NCBI RefSeq assembly: GCF_018613315.1
Contig: NZ_JAGGQL010000032.1
Span: 1 to 64,000 of the forward strand
Origin: Bacillus sp. ISL-37
GTDB lineage: Bacteria > Bacillota > Bacilli > Bacillales > Cytobacillaceae
Length of the DNA stretch: 64,000 nt
Reading direction: 5' to 3'
Each line of letters opens with the position of its first letter. Position 1 is the first letter of the stretch. The notes under the pieces are model-generated. The model had not been told where the DNA came from. It saw only the letters and a list, made by a program, of their open reading frames with translations, and did no database searches. Shown piece by piece: positions 9,091 to 19,900 of the stretch. A program made the position numbers and the translations under genes.

Positions 9091-10158
9091 TTAATCCTCC
9101 TGTCCTTTAAATGTATTATAAATATCTTCACTAATATTCCTAATTACTAAAATTTTGTTTCCATATTCAGGATCTTCCTTTGCAACAATTACATTTTTCA
9201 AATCCTCTATATAATCTGAAGTACGCAGTTCAATTTTTTCAGAAACTTTATAAGTACGTTTAAATCGCGCTTTAATTTGAGAACTCACAATGTTAAAGGA
9301 CGTATCGAAGTGGTTTTTTTCTGGCAACTTATTAAGTTTTTCTTTTAATTTACTAATGTCTATCTCTTGATTATCAGGCCTATACTCACCTATTACATAA
9401 TCAATCATGTCATCCAATCTAAATGACTGTCTAGTTTGAAAATAACCAACAAGGTTATTTCTTAGCTCGGTATAATCTCCTCTTGATTTCCTTTTCACAT
9501 AAGATGAAATTACATTTTCTATAGCTGTGAAAGCTGTTGTGGTGTTATGCTCATCTGAAGTTAATTCCTTTAGTTCCAAAAAGTCCTCAGACCAAAACAA
9601 TGATATCTTTGGTTTAGTATCACTTACAATTATACTTGCTATTTCGTACTTATCATCAACCAAATGATAAGAAATACTACATGTTTTTTGTGTTGCCTTC
9701 TCGTCTGGTAAACCGGACTTATAAAGAGCATCTTCTAAATTCAAAAATATAGCTTGGTCAATTTTTGAAAGCAAAATATTTATTTTATCATTTTGTTTTT
9801 GAAATACAACTACTAAACTACCATTTTTAGGTGGGTTTATACCCGGATGCCTTTGAGCTACTTTTTGTTGAACATCGAGTAATCTTTCTGCCAATAAATC
9901 AGTCTTAGCCTCAAACGTTGAATTAAAGTTAGGATTATCAACGTTATTCACCAGATCATTTACTATTTGAGCAACCTCAGAGGATTCCCTGCTAAATTTA
10001 AAACTTCTTTTATTTGCTGCTGATAAATCTTGCATGAATAACTTATTCGTAAATTGTTCAAAGTCAGTTGTGATAACGTTAACTTTATTTGGAGTAGTTA
10101 GGGAATTATCAATATGGTGTACGGTAAATAAGAGGGTTTGGTGTCCGGTAATACTCAT
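9091..10158 (-). CDS. NdpA/YejK-like (NA37) nucleoid-associated family protein
   Basis: The 355 residues follow the order of features I know from the 37-kDa nucleoid-associated protein family: a central NGSLVVV strand near 130, ILLSKIDQ near 148, FWSEDFLELKEL near 190, a helix with LRNNLVGYFQ near 230, and a C-terminal domain ending in a short strand. Classical members bind nucleoids in Gram-negative bacteria, and a DNA-binding role here is only suggested. No catalytic residues are evident. It is first in a two-gene operon with the membrane-tailed protein at 7589-9085. Family assignment is by pattern memory, not search, so it is moderate. The start ATG is at 10158. Confidence 0.6.
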   Translation of the reverse strand: MSITGHQTLLFTVHHIDNSLTTPNKVNVITTDFEQFTNKLFMQDLSAANKRSFKFSRESSEVAQIVNDLVNNVDNPNFNSTFEAKTDLLAERLLDVQQKVAQRHPGINPPKNGSLVVVFQKQNDKINILLSKIDQAIFLNLEDALYKSGLPDEKATQKTCSISYHLVDDKYEIASIIVSDTKPKISLFWSEDFLELKELTSDEHNTTTAFTAIENVISSYVKRKSRGDYTELRNNLVGYFQTRQSFRLDDMIDYVIGEYRPDNQEIDISKLKEKLNKLPEKNHFDTSFNIVSSQIKARFKRTYKVSEKIELRTSDYIEDLKNVIVAKEDPEYGNKILVIRNISEDIYNTFKGQED

Positions 10159-10468
10159 ATATTCAACTCCAATTTCAAATTTTAAGAAGAAAATTGTCTC
10201 TTAGATATATTTTATATTAATTACACAATATGGGAAATGAAAATAATATGTTCAGTTTAAAAAACTTCCAGTACCCAACTTAGCTTACAATAATTGTTTA
10301 TAATAAAAAGGATATAGGACTAAAATTATTTCAAACAAGGAAATTCAAGATTTCCACGTAATATCAATTTTAAACAAGAAAAATGTAAAAATTAATCTAT
10401 GACTACGATTTGAAAAACTAAAAAATCATTAAAGCCACTTATTAAATAAATGGCTTTAATGATACTGA
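10159..10468. other. gap with terminator of the restriction operon
   Basis: The hairpin at 10427-10461 (CATTAAAGCCA and TGGCTTTAATG) is followed, read leftward, by ATTTTTTAG, making it a good terminator for hsdR-hsdMS. The rest should hold the promoter of the downstream two-gene unit, but I cannot pick convincing -35 and -10 boxes in such AT-rich DNA. No gene is seen. Confidence 0.65.
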
Positions 10469-12427
10469 CTAGTCTCGATTTATTTCAACTGGGGTCTTCA
10501 AAAATTCCTCTCTAAAATCCTCGGATAACTTTAATTTCATATTCTCTCTTAGATTCATTTCCTTCTTTAATTCACTAATTCTTTTTTCATTTTCTACAAA
10601 TTTCTTTATCATATTTTCTTGTTCATTTAATTTAGGTAATGGTATTCTAACTTGTCCAATTTTCCCTAAACTAAGTGAAACATTTGCAGATCCTTTCATT
10701 AACGGAACCAATAAATCATCTTTAAAATTTTGTAGGAAGTAATAAAGGTATCTTGTGGAAACTATTGTTTTATCTTTTACTGTAAGAACAGCCATTATGG
10801 TTGCCGCAGAAAATTTCCCCTCTACATAGTGTAACCTTTTAATACTAGCATGACCATGACCTGTCGAAGACACCAAAGGAATACATACTGCTTCATTTTC
10901 AACATGGTAGTTCTTACAATACTTAAACTCTTCTGCTGTTGTTACAAAAGGGAATTCCCCTTCACTTTTAGTTGATGCGGGTATGGTCCCCTTAAATATT
11001 TCACAAATATCACTTAATTGTACATCCTCATATTCATTGTTTAGTTCTACTGTATTTAAATAATATCTTGTAATCAATTCATAGTTATTTTGTTTAATTT
11101 CTTCCTTTGAGACAATTCTGTGTTTTCCACTTAATGGATTATAGGTCCCGTTTTTAATTAAATCCCATTGTTCTAATATATCCGGTATGTCATTTTGGTC
11201 GATTGGTGTTTTTTGAGCATCCTTGCTAAACCCATCGTTTTCCATACTATACATCCAAACTTTCTTAGTTTGACCACCTTTTTTGAAGATCAATATCGAA
11301 GTAGATACGCTTGCATAAGGTTTGAAAATTGTATGTGGCATTGAAATTACTGCTTCTAATTGGTTTTCATTCACTAACAACTTCCTAAGCTTTTCTCCTG
11401 GCTTTTTAGAAGCCTCAGTTAGAACACCTTCGGGTACAATTACAGCACATCTGCCACCTAATTCCAGTATTCTTAAAATTTGTGCTACAAAAAGCAGCTC
11501 TGTTTTTTCAGTAATTAAGACTTTTTTCAGGCTGGCATTAATATCCGATTTATCAATACTTCCAGTAAATGGGGGGTTTGCAAGTACTAAAGAATATTTT
11601 TCACTTTCATCATAGTTAGATGATAGTGAATCTGCATAGATCATATTTGGATTTTCAATTCCATGTAAAATAAGATTCATAGCAGCAATTCTAATCATTG
11701 TTGTATCGAAATCTGAGCCATAAAACATATTAGTATTATAATGACTTAATTGCTCAGTCGTTAAAAGGTCTCCTAACTTATCGTGTACTATCCCTTCCTC
11801 GTCAATAAATATATTGTCAGGATTAGTATATTTTTTAAGGATGTGTTCAGCCGCACCCACTAAAAATCCTGCAGTACCGGCTGCGGGATCGCATATTGTA
11901 TCGTCGATTTTAGGGTCTGTTAACTTTACCATTAGGTTAATAATATGCCTCGGGGTTCTAAACTGTCCATTAACTCCTGCTGTTGATAATTTTGATAGCA
12001 AATATTCATAGAGATCCCCATTTGTATCTTTATTATCAAGATTTAGAGTATCAATTACTTGTACAGCCTCATGAAGTAGACTGGCTTTTTGTATCATTAG
12101 ATTTGCATCTTTCATGAATTTTCCAAGTAATACATCTTTTCCTATATTCCTAATAAAAGGAAACACCTTATTTAGCATGACCTCATATAATTCATCAGAA
12201 GGTAATTGTTTCAACTTAGACCATCTAAGATTTTCATCAGGAAATGTCGATGTGTGTTTTCTTCCAATCCTTTTTGCTTTTCTTTCAGCTAATAATTCTT
12301 TGTCATCTAGGCCCTTAATAAATAATAAAAATGTTATTTGTTCTATAACTATTATGGGATTAGATATACCTCCTGACCAAAAGCTGGACCATAAATTATC
12401 AATCTTATTTTTATCTGAATTAAGCAA
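10469..12427 (-). CDS. hsdM: type I restriction N6-adenine methylase fused to a half-specificity domain
   Basis: The protein methylates adenine in the host version of the target so that HsdR does not cut it. Residues 1-150 form the HsdM helical N-terminus. The catalytic domain follows with SAM-binding motif DPAAGTAGF at 180-188 and catalytic NPPF at 284-287. From about 455 to the end (VQLSDICEIFKG ... IPLPKLNEQ, then a coiled coil) it is one HsdS-type target recognition domain. A normal system has a separate HsdS with two such domains; none is present nearby. At 652 residues it equals an HsdM plus half an HsdS, so a dimer would probably read a symmetric split site. It overlaps hsdR by eight bases. 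Confidence 0.9.
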   Translation of the reverse strand: MLNSDKNKIDNLWSSFWSGGISNPIIVIEQITFLLFIKGLDDKELLAERKAKRIGRKHTSTFPDENLRWSKLKQLPSDELYEVMLNKVFPFIRNIGKDVLLGKFMKDANLMIQKASLLHEAVQVIDTLNLDNKDTNGDLYEYLLSKLSTAGVNGQFRTPRHIINLMVKLTDPKIDDTICDPAAGTAGFLVGAAEHILKKYTNPDNIFIDEEGIVHDKLGDLLTTEQLSHYNTNMFYGSDFDTTMIRIAAMNLILHGIENPNMIYADSLSSNYDESEKYSLVLANPPFTGSIDKSDINASLKKVLITEKTELLFVAQILRILELGGRCAVIVPEGVLTEASKKPGEKLRKLLVNENQLEAVISMPHTIFKPYASVSTSILIFKKGGQTKKVWMYSMENDGFSKDAQKTPIDQNDIPDILEQWDLIKNGTYNPLSGKHRIVSKEEIKQNNYELITRYYLNTVELNNEYEDVQLSDICEIFKGTIPASTKSEGEFPFVTTAEEFKYCKNYHVENEAVCIPLVSSTGHGHASIKRLHYVEGKFSAATIMAVLTVKDKTIVSTRYLYYFLQNFKDDLLVPLMKGSANVSLSLGKIGQVRIPLPKLNEQENMIKKFVENEKRISELKKEMNLRENMKLKLSEDFREEFLKTPVEINRD

Positions 12428-15400
12428 AATTCTCGCCTACCTCTATTTTGTATGGATCTATCATTGCAAAAATTTCATCGGTCATTATCTCATTAAACAG
12501 ACCGTCAATTCCTTCTTTACTGATAGAAGTATATGGCGGTTCATATAATGAAGCAAAAGAAATACCACGATTTTTAATTATATCACTTTTTATCATATCA
12601 AGTATTTTTATTTGAGATGCTGACATGACATGATTATATTTATGAATAAATTGTTGAAAACGATTATTAATTTCTTCCTCATCAACTCCGACAACTTTTC
12701 TTAGAAGTGATTGTATGTCATTAGAAGAAACTTTTGCTTTTTCTGAGAGTTCGACAATGTTGATATCTAATTCCTTATTCTCTAATATAAAATGAATTAT
12801 TTGAAAATCAACTTCTGTTAGTGCTAAGCCTTTTCTTATTTTTTTTATAACTAGTTGTAAATCTAATTCACTTTCTAAAGCTTCCTTAACACGTATTAGA
12901 TATTTATCCATGTTATAAATATCTGAGACAGAAGGATTTTTCACTTCTTTAATAATGGAATCTGTATCAGTTAAATTTAACTCAACAAAACCTCTTGATA
13001 ACCCTTCTCCACGGTACTTCATTAAATCCCGTAACAGTACTCGACATTCTTCTATTTCATCATAGTTTGATTTAATCCACTGTTCTTCGTTTATCCACTT
13101 TGTAATATATTCTCTTTTTCCTTCAAATTGATTAAGTTCGACTCTTAACCGACTAAATTCTCCAATTAATCTGTCAGCCTTGCTAGAGACTTTGGGATAA
13201 TCTTTTATTAATTTGGCTATTTGCATTCTATACATTTCATTATCAAACCATATAGCTTCTTGCTCACCTTGAGTATCAATCCATTGCATAAGAGGAGCAA
13301 TTTCATTTTCTAATACTTCGGTTAACTCCTTCGGAATAAATTTCCAAACACTTTCATTTTTTAACTTTTCTAAGGTTTTCCTCTTTTTTCTTACCTCTAT
13401 TGATCTTTCAGGAAGAGCGGCAACATCCGATCTTATTAAATTTATCATCTCACTCATTTGATCATTCATCTTACATTTTTTTAACGTATTCATTAAATTA
13501 ACTCTTAGTTCAAACCGAATTTGCAATGGATTTTTTGTCACATTACCAACTAATCCTTCAGGATTAATATCAAAAAAATCAAAGTTTTTCCAATGGTCTA
13601 TTATAAGAAAATACTCTTTATCTCTGCCTTTTCCAAATAAATCTTTAGATAAGCGTGTTCCTCGTCCAATCATCTGTAGAAATTTAACTTTTGAATATAT
13701 TGGTTTTGCAAATACTAAGTTCACTACTTCTGGAACATCAATTCCCGTGTCCAACATATCGACAGAAATTGCAATTCTGGGTCTATCTTCATATCGAAAT
13801 GCGCTTAGAGCCGCTTTTGATTGTGTTTTTCCTAAACCTGAATGAACAATGGTGGCTAATTTCCCCTTATATTGGGGGTACATTTTATCAAACTCTTTAA
13901 TTAACCTTTTAGCATGACCTATATTCCGCGCAAAAATTATTGATTTTCCAACCGTGTCTCCGACCTTTATTCCTTCAGTCATGAGTGTCCTAAGAATATA
14001 TTGAGTGGTTTCTTTATTTACAACAAATTTATCTAATGCGTCTTTATCAAAATTAATGTTATCCTCAGAATACCCGGCTTCAATTAGTTCTTTTTGCTGT
14101 TTCTCTGTAAGTTCACTCCATTTAATTCCTTTTCGCATGAATTGGGTGGTTGCATCCTTGGCTTTATAGTCTAACAAATAAGGCGGCACATGTTCTTTTG
14201 CTTCATCATAAGAGAATAAAAAAGTCGGATCCCCAGCAGGATCGTCAAATAAATCAAAAGTATTCCTATCTATGAAATTAACGGGAGTTGCAGTAAGTCC
14301 TATGATATACGCATCAAAATATTCTATTATTTCACGATAGCTTTTATATATACTTCTATGAGATTCATCTACAATAATTAAATCAAAAAAGCCTACACTG
14401 AAATTAAAATAATAATTTTTCATTGCGTTATAAGTTGAAAAATAGATACTCTTTGAACGATCCTCGTGGGTTTTTGAAGACACACGAACACGTGTGGTCT
14501 CAGGTAAGAATGTCTTAAAACTACTTGATCCTTGCATAGCTTGATCCACAAGTTCATCTCTATCTGCAAGAAATAAAACTCGTTTTACCCATTTTGTCGC
14601 AATCATGCCCTTAACGAGGGCAATTGCAGTTCTCGTTTTACCCGAACCTGTAGCCATTACCATAAGTGATCTACGTTTTCCAGATTGATATTTTTCAAAA
14701 ACACGTTTTATACCTTCAATTTGATAGGGTCTACCTGCAATTTCATGATCAATTTTTGCATTAACTAAAGGTAACTTATTATCTCTTTGAAACATTAAAA
14801 ACTCTAAATCCTCCAAAGAATACATACCCCATAGTTCTCTAGGTTGACTTACTTTATCATCCCAAATCCATATTTCAAATCCATTTGTATAAAAAATAAT
14901 AGGCCGAATACCATGCATCTTTTCTAAACAATCGGCATACAATTTAGCTTGAACTCTGCCATCTTCTGGATCCCTTGAGGTCTTCTTAGCTTCAATTAGA
15001 GCTATAGGATTTCCTTTTCGATCAAACAAAACATAGTCAATTAAGCCCTTGCCAGAGGGGCTCGGGTAACCTGTAACCTTATATTCAGGAACTAGTTGCT
15101 CCTCATCATCAACTCTCCAACCAGCCTCTTGAAGCATAACATCAATTAGCTGTTTTCGGGTTTCTGCTTCGGTCAGATTCAACTTATTTGTGACTTTATC
15201 AATAACTCTTCTTTGTGATTCGTCGTCTCTTCTTATTTGTTTGTATTTTCCCTTTAATTCGTTGATCTCTTTTTCATACTCTTTTTTAATTCTTTCCAGT
15301 TCCTCTTTTGATTGCTGGTTTTCAGTGGATGCATTTGAGCTTTTTTCTGGTAGCTGAAACTCTATTGGTAAAGCATTATAATCCCCTGTAACTCTAACAA

Positions 15401-15749
15401 AAACCCAACAAGTAATTCTAAAAATATTTTCTAAGCTCTTCTTTGCAGCATTTTGAGAATTATAATTCTCATGTGCAGCCATATTTCCCATGCGTCTTAT
15501 ATAATCGAATAAATTAAGAATAGCCGTATTTTCATTTGATTTTTTTAATAACTCTAATTTTTCATACTGCGACAGTTTAGAATCTGTTTTCTGTCCTATT
15601 GTTACAAGTACCAAGTCTAATAATTGTTCTGCAGAAGATCTCATTTTAAAAAGAGAAGCATTTGGGTCACTGTATAAATACCTTTCTGCCAACTTTAGTG
15701 TATTAGCTAATTCAGGCCATAAACTATTCATAAATTCGAAATTGGACAT
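12420..15749 (-). CDS. hsdR: type I restriction enzyme R subunit
   Basis: HsdR is the ATP-driven translocase and nuclease that cuts unmethylated DNA. An N-terminal DUF4145-like helical region (about 1-110) and a coiled coil precede the nuclease domain, where IDYVLF and ALIEAKK give the Asp and Glu-x-Lys of the PD-(D/E)XK fold (near 235-255). A superfamily 2 helicase core follows: ATGSGKT (Walker A), IIVDESH (DEAD-type box), GLTATP, DTGIDVP and QMIGRGTR. The C-terminal third is helical. ATG at 15749 has GAGGAGG eight bases upstream and gives 1109 residues, the usual length. It is first in the operon, and its stop overlaps the methylase gene start. Confidence 0.93.
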   Translation of the reverse strand: MSNFEFMNSLWPELANTLKLAERYLYSDPNASLFKMRSSAEQLLDLVLVTIGQKTDSKLSQYEKLELLKKSNENTAILNLFDYIRRMGNMAAHENYNSQNAAKKSLENIFRITCWVFVRVTGDYNALPIEFQLPEKSSNASTENQQSKEELERIKKEYEKEINELKGKYKQIRRDDESQRRVIDKVTNKLNLTEAETRKQLIDVMLQEAGWRVDDEEQLVPEYKVTGYPSPSGKGLIDYVLFDRKGNPIALIEAKKTSRDPEDGRVQAKLYADCLEKMHGIRPIIFYTNGFEIWIWDDKVSQPRELWGMYSLEDLEFLMFQRDNKLPLVNAKIDHEIAGRPYQIEGIKRVFEKYQSGKRRSLMVMATGSGKTRTAIALVKGMIATKWVKRVLFLADRDELVDQAMQGSSSFKTFLPETTRVRVSSKTHEDRSKSIYFSTYNAMKNYYFNFSVGFFDLIIVDESHRSIYKSYREIIEYFDAYIIGLTATPVNFIDRNTFDLFDDPAGDPTFLFSYDEAKEHVPPYLLDYKAKDATTQFMRKGIKWSELTEKQQKELIEAGYSEDNINFDKDALDKFVVNKETTQYILRTLMTEGIKVGDTVGKSIIFARNIGHAKRLIKEFDKMYPQYKGKLATIVHSGLGKTQSKAALSAFRYEDRPRIAISVDMLDTGIDVPEVVNLVFAKPIYSKVKFLQMIGRGTRLSKDLFGKGRDKEYFLIIDHWKNFDFFDINPEGLVGNVTKNPLQIRFELRVNLMNTLKKCKMNDQMSEMINLIRSDVAALPERSIEVRKKRKTLEKLKNESVWKFIPKELTEVLENEIAPLMQWIDTQGEQEAIWFDNEMYRMQIAKLIKDYPKVSSKADRLIGEFSRLRVELNQFEGKREYITKWINEEQWIKSNYDEIEECRVLLRDLMKYRGEGLSRGFVELNLTDTDSIIKEVKNPSVSDIYNMDKYLIRVKEALESELDLQLVIKKIRKGLALTEVDFQIIHFILENKELDINIVELSEKAKVSSNDIQSLLRKVVGVDEEEINNRFQQFIHKYNHVMSASQIKILDMIKSDIIKNRGISFASLYEPPYTSISKEGIDGLFNEIMTDEIFAMIDPYKIEVGENFA

Positions 15750-15824
15750 GATTTCCTCCTCGTGATCATCATAAAATATATATATATCCACAATTAACCA
15801 CTAATTTCCAAATACTCTTTTCTT

Positions 15825-15853
15825 ATTATAACAAACAACTACCTTATAACTAA
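15825..15853 (-). promoter_or_regulatory. hsdR: possible promoter of the hsdR-hsdMS operon
   Basis: On the minus strand a perfect TATAAT lies at 15830-15825, with a weak TTAGTT 17 bases upstream, about 75 bp before the hsdR start. The region is so AT-rich that the assignment is tentative. The remainder of the gap to 16015 shows no gene. Confidence 0.35.
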
Positions 15854-16015
15854 TTGTTTTCTTGATAGTCGAAATTCTGTTCAACATACTTGGCTTCTTA
15901 GTCTTGTATATAGTAATAATACTATTGGTTACATAAGTAAAGGCTCTTACATAATAAAAAACCAAAGGAAGAAAGTGTTACGAAATCTTCAATTAAAGAC
16001 CAATTTTTTTAAGAA

Positions 16016-16603
16016 TTAATAGTTAGTCATAATGGTAAGATCCATTGTCACAAAATCATTCTCTAGATTCATAGGAGGATATGTCGGACCATAATCTGTG
16101 TTTTCAAAAATAATATAATATTTACCTTTTGGCATAGTAACTGTTTTACTACTTTTTGATGTATTAAATGTCGATAAGTCTGAATTGTATTGAAAAGGTT
16201 CATTAATGTTTTCTTTAATAATCCTATCCCAGATATAAAAATTGTCTTCAGAAACAAAGTAAACATTTAAATTGGGGCCAGATTTAATAATATAATCGAT
16301 AGTTACATCTGTATCTCGGGTTAAATCTAATTGGAAATAATGAAAGTAATCCTCTTCTATTTGCAGTTGATCATCATATATATACTCCACTGAATTTGTT
16401 AAAGACTCAATAAGGCTGCTTTTTCCTTCGTTCCCCTGTAAGTTTAAAATCCAAATAAAAACAAGGACCACTGCACCATAAATAATCCATCTGTACTTAA
16501 ATGCAAAACTGTTACTCTTTGAAAATTCTACTCCACAATATGGGCAAACTTTTGCTTTATCTGATATTTCTTTACTACACTCTTCACACTCAAACAGTGC
16601 CAT
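16016..16603 (-). CDS. zinc-ribbon membrane protein of unknown role
   Basis: The protein has 195 residues. The N-terminus is a short zinc ribbon (C6, C9, C20, C23: CEEC and CPYC). One transmembrane helix follows at about 39-55 (IIYGAVVLVFIWIL). The remaining 140 residues look like a beta-rich exported domain (DVTIDYII, GKYYIIFENTDYG). Such proteins sense or bind something outside while keeping a metal-bound head inside. It starts at an ATG after GGAG and is a single gene between the restriction operon and the giant ATPase, with no obvious partner. Whether it belongs to a defence system or is a passenger cannot be told. Confidence 0.75.
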   Translation of the reverse strand: MALFECEECSKEISDKAKVCPYCGVEFSKSNSFAFKYRWIIYGAVVLVFIWILNLQGNEGKSSLIESLTNSVEYIYDDQLQIEEDYFHYFQLDLTRDTDVTIDYIIKSGPNLNVYFVSEDNFYIWDRIIKENINEPFQYNSDLSTFNTSKSSKTVTMPKGKYYIIFENTDYGPTYPPMNLENDFVTMDLTIMTNY

Positions 16604-16927
16604 ATTAAAGTCTCCAAAAAATTAGCATATATATCCAATTAAATTATACTTCGAAACCTCAGTTTATTGCGGATTTTTTAAGAAAATATATGATTACTGT
16701 AACCGGATCTTTTGTTCAACTATCCTGCCCGTTCAATAATTAAGTTCAACAAAAAGTGCGTTAATCCTCACCTGGATCAACGCACCCTTTTAATTCAATA
16801 ACTGCTGATAGGCAGCTGGCACTTCGACATTTAATATTAATTCAAAACAATTAAGGATAATAAACTTTGTAATCTTATTACTTCAATCCATAAAATCGAT
16901 CGGAGAACACACTACCTTAACATCAAC
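16604..16927. other. gap with terminator of the giant ATPase gene
   Basis: A strong hairpin at 16756-16785 (GTGCGTTGATCC, loop, GGATTAACGCAC on the minus strand, then TTTTT) ends the upstream gene. Between it and the zinc-ribbon gene there should be a promoter for the latter, which I cannot resolve. Nothing else is seen. Confidence 0.65.
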
Positions 16928-19900
16928 TCACTCTTCTACAAACCGAATAATAAAGCTACTGGTCTCAACACTAAAACGAGAATTATTGTTAAAGGACTCG
17001 TCTTTCTTATATTTAAAAAACTTCATGGCCTTTCTAATTTCCCGATTCTCTTCTGATTTTACATTGCTCACAAAGAAGATCTCATAAGCATCCTTCATCG
17101 TTTCCCCAAATGCTACCTCTTGTTTGCTAATATGAAAAATAAAATCCGTACCAACACTCGATTTTACTTCCACGTATTTTAGCTTACCATAGCCATCTTT
17201 GTAGCGAAGATCATAATTCTCACTGTTATTACCATGGCTATTTACTTTTGCCCTTTTAGCATTTTCAGACACCCACTCGACATTCTCTTTACCATATCGA
17301 TTACAAAGTGCAAGATAAACATATACTTCCCCTAGAAAACCGATTTCCTCAGCTGATTTCTGGTTAGTTATCGGTGTTCCTCTGCTGCTTTTACCGTTCC
17401 TTCCCTCACTTCTTTTACGATTAGTTTCATACTTGGCAGGCTTAATGTTTTTAATTACTTGAGCACCATTTTGTTGTTGCAATAAATCAAAAAGATTACT
17501 GAATAATTCAGGTCCACTTTCTGTCTCATCGTCGCCTTTCGTAGCAGCAACTTCCCTAGCCGATCCTTCCTGGCTAACCTTCTTTCTCCATTCCGTAAAC
17601 TTCTTGATTAATGTGGGAAACTCTCCAAAATAGAGTATGCTTCGAATATTTTGTTTTTCGATAAAGGTCTCTACCTCATGCTTCGTTGCCCCAAATGAAG
17701 TATTAAGTTTTTCTGCAAGTAATCCTTCATTCTCATTGAAGATTTGATTTAAATCAAGTTTTGTAGCTCCTTCTAGTTCTTTAAATCCTATGCCAAATTC
17801 ACCTCTTAGGAAATTAGCAAAAGCGGTCTCACAATTAAAATGGACTGAATTTTTAATTGAAAAATCCGAGAAATACATATATCGATCCCGTTCTTGAATT
17901 AAACACTCCTTCTCCTCGTAGCATGCATTCTTTAACTTTTCAAACTGATAGGTAAAAAAAGAATTTTGAAAATCCACCTTTATACGATCTAGTTCATTTC
18001 GGTAGTAGGTCGTTAAATCTACTTCTTTTAATGTAAATTGGTTAAAATCAGTAAAATCAATCCCGATTTTCCTAAATAAATGAATTAGGTACGGTGCATT
18101 ACTATGTGCATCCAGTTCCTCAAAGTCTAACCTCTTCCAAAGCTTTTCTACATATGAATCCTCAAGGTTCAGAAGATCAGTGATACATTTTTTAAAACTC
18201 TCCTCATTATCCACATCAATTGAAGCTTGTTTTACCCTTGCTGTCTTCAACACCGCAAGCCAAAATATCCGTTGAGGATCTGTAGTAATTTTAAGAAGGC
18301 TACGAGCAAGTTGAAGTTTAGAAAGCTGCTCATCTTCTAATTCAAGCCGTATTAACTCTTCCCTTTGAGGTAGTTTTTTGGAATACATCTCACGGTAGTC
18401 TTTTCGGTTCTCCTCTACCTTTATCACCCCTGCAATAATTTCAGCAATGACCTCATTAAAGCGGAAGTCATCTCTTAAATCTTGTAATTCGTTATATTTG
18501 CCGTTATCCAGTTTCAAGTAAATTTGATACCCTTTACCAATGGCGATATACTCATAATTTTTAACAATAAAAGATCTTTCTTCCTTCTGATGAATAAACG
18601 TAGAATTGATTTCTGTACAGAGATGAATTCTTAATTTCTTTAATCGTTCAAGCTCTACCCGTTTAATATCCTTTTCTAAGCGATAAGCATATATATAGGG
18701 CTTAAATTCCTCTAAGTCTAGTTGAAATCTTTCGTCTAAATCATGTTTTTCAGGAGTAGTAGTTAGCTTAAATTTTATACCCTCTAATGGCTGTACCCCT
18801 AAGACACTTTTTACTTGTTTACTGCCTAGCCTTTTATCCAACTCCAAAATCGGAAATTGTTTCATAACTTCCTCGCAGAAAGTTCGGTTTTCAACATAGT
18901 AAGCATTGTTTACAGGGGAATACTTCAACTCTCCATTCGTTCGTACCAATACCCTACCTACATCAATGAACTTACGGTACGCTTTATTTGTTTCATTCAT
19001 TTTAGGCTTACTCAAAATAATCTGTTTGTATATAGCCCTAGCTATTGTCCCGTTAGAATCTAGTTCTGGGAGTTTAAGCAAAATATTATAGATGGCATCA
19101 TTTGAGAAAAAACGCAAATCTTGTCCAATCCCAATCTTCAAGAGAAAGTTCTCAATCTCTGAGGTCGAAATTTTATGTTGAATCCATGGTTCCTGGTTTT
19201 GATAAACATTTGGCACCTCAATAAAAGGGGAAAACTCTGGTCCAATAGCTCTAGATAAGCAACAATTCCTAGTATCCACCTTTTGGTTTCCAACATTCTC
19301 TATCCATTTGACCGTTTGAAGTTTCCAGATAATGAACGCTTTTATCTCTTGTGCATTTAACCTTCTATAATTCAATTTTCTTTTCAAATCAAGATGAAAA
19401 TAGGCATTATCACTTCTTTCACGCCCTTCCCTAATTAATTGAGATACAGAGGGATCTTTTATCAACCAAATTAGAATATCTTCAAATCTTGCCTTAGCTA
19501 AAATTTCGTCGAGCATATCAACCGTTTCAACATACATCTGGCTAGTACGATTCAACTCTTGAGTAAGGTCTTCGTACGAATGAAAAGTTTCACCCTCAAG
19601 TGTGATCGGAAAGGGAATACTTTTTAAAACTTCTTGATGGTAATTCCGTTCAGCCACTTTCTTCACTGTCGTTCTAGGAAATTCGGCCACCCCAATCCAT
19701 TGCAAAAAACGTTTTACTTCACTCTTTTCATAAGCATCTAGACCAAGAATTTTAGGAGAACCAATAAAAAGGTTTTTCGAGACTGGTCCAAGTAAATTTT
19801 CCATGAGATGATTATCATACTCTCTACCAAAGTAAAGTTTTTTAGCATCAATAATCTTCCTGTAGCGGTTCATTAAAGGAACATTGATCTGAGAAGGGAA

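Noticed and set aside
10469-15749. Incomplete type I system missing hsdS
   Set aside because: A target recognition domain is present as the C-terminal part of the methylase, so the system is probably complete in a fused form.
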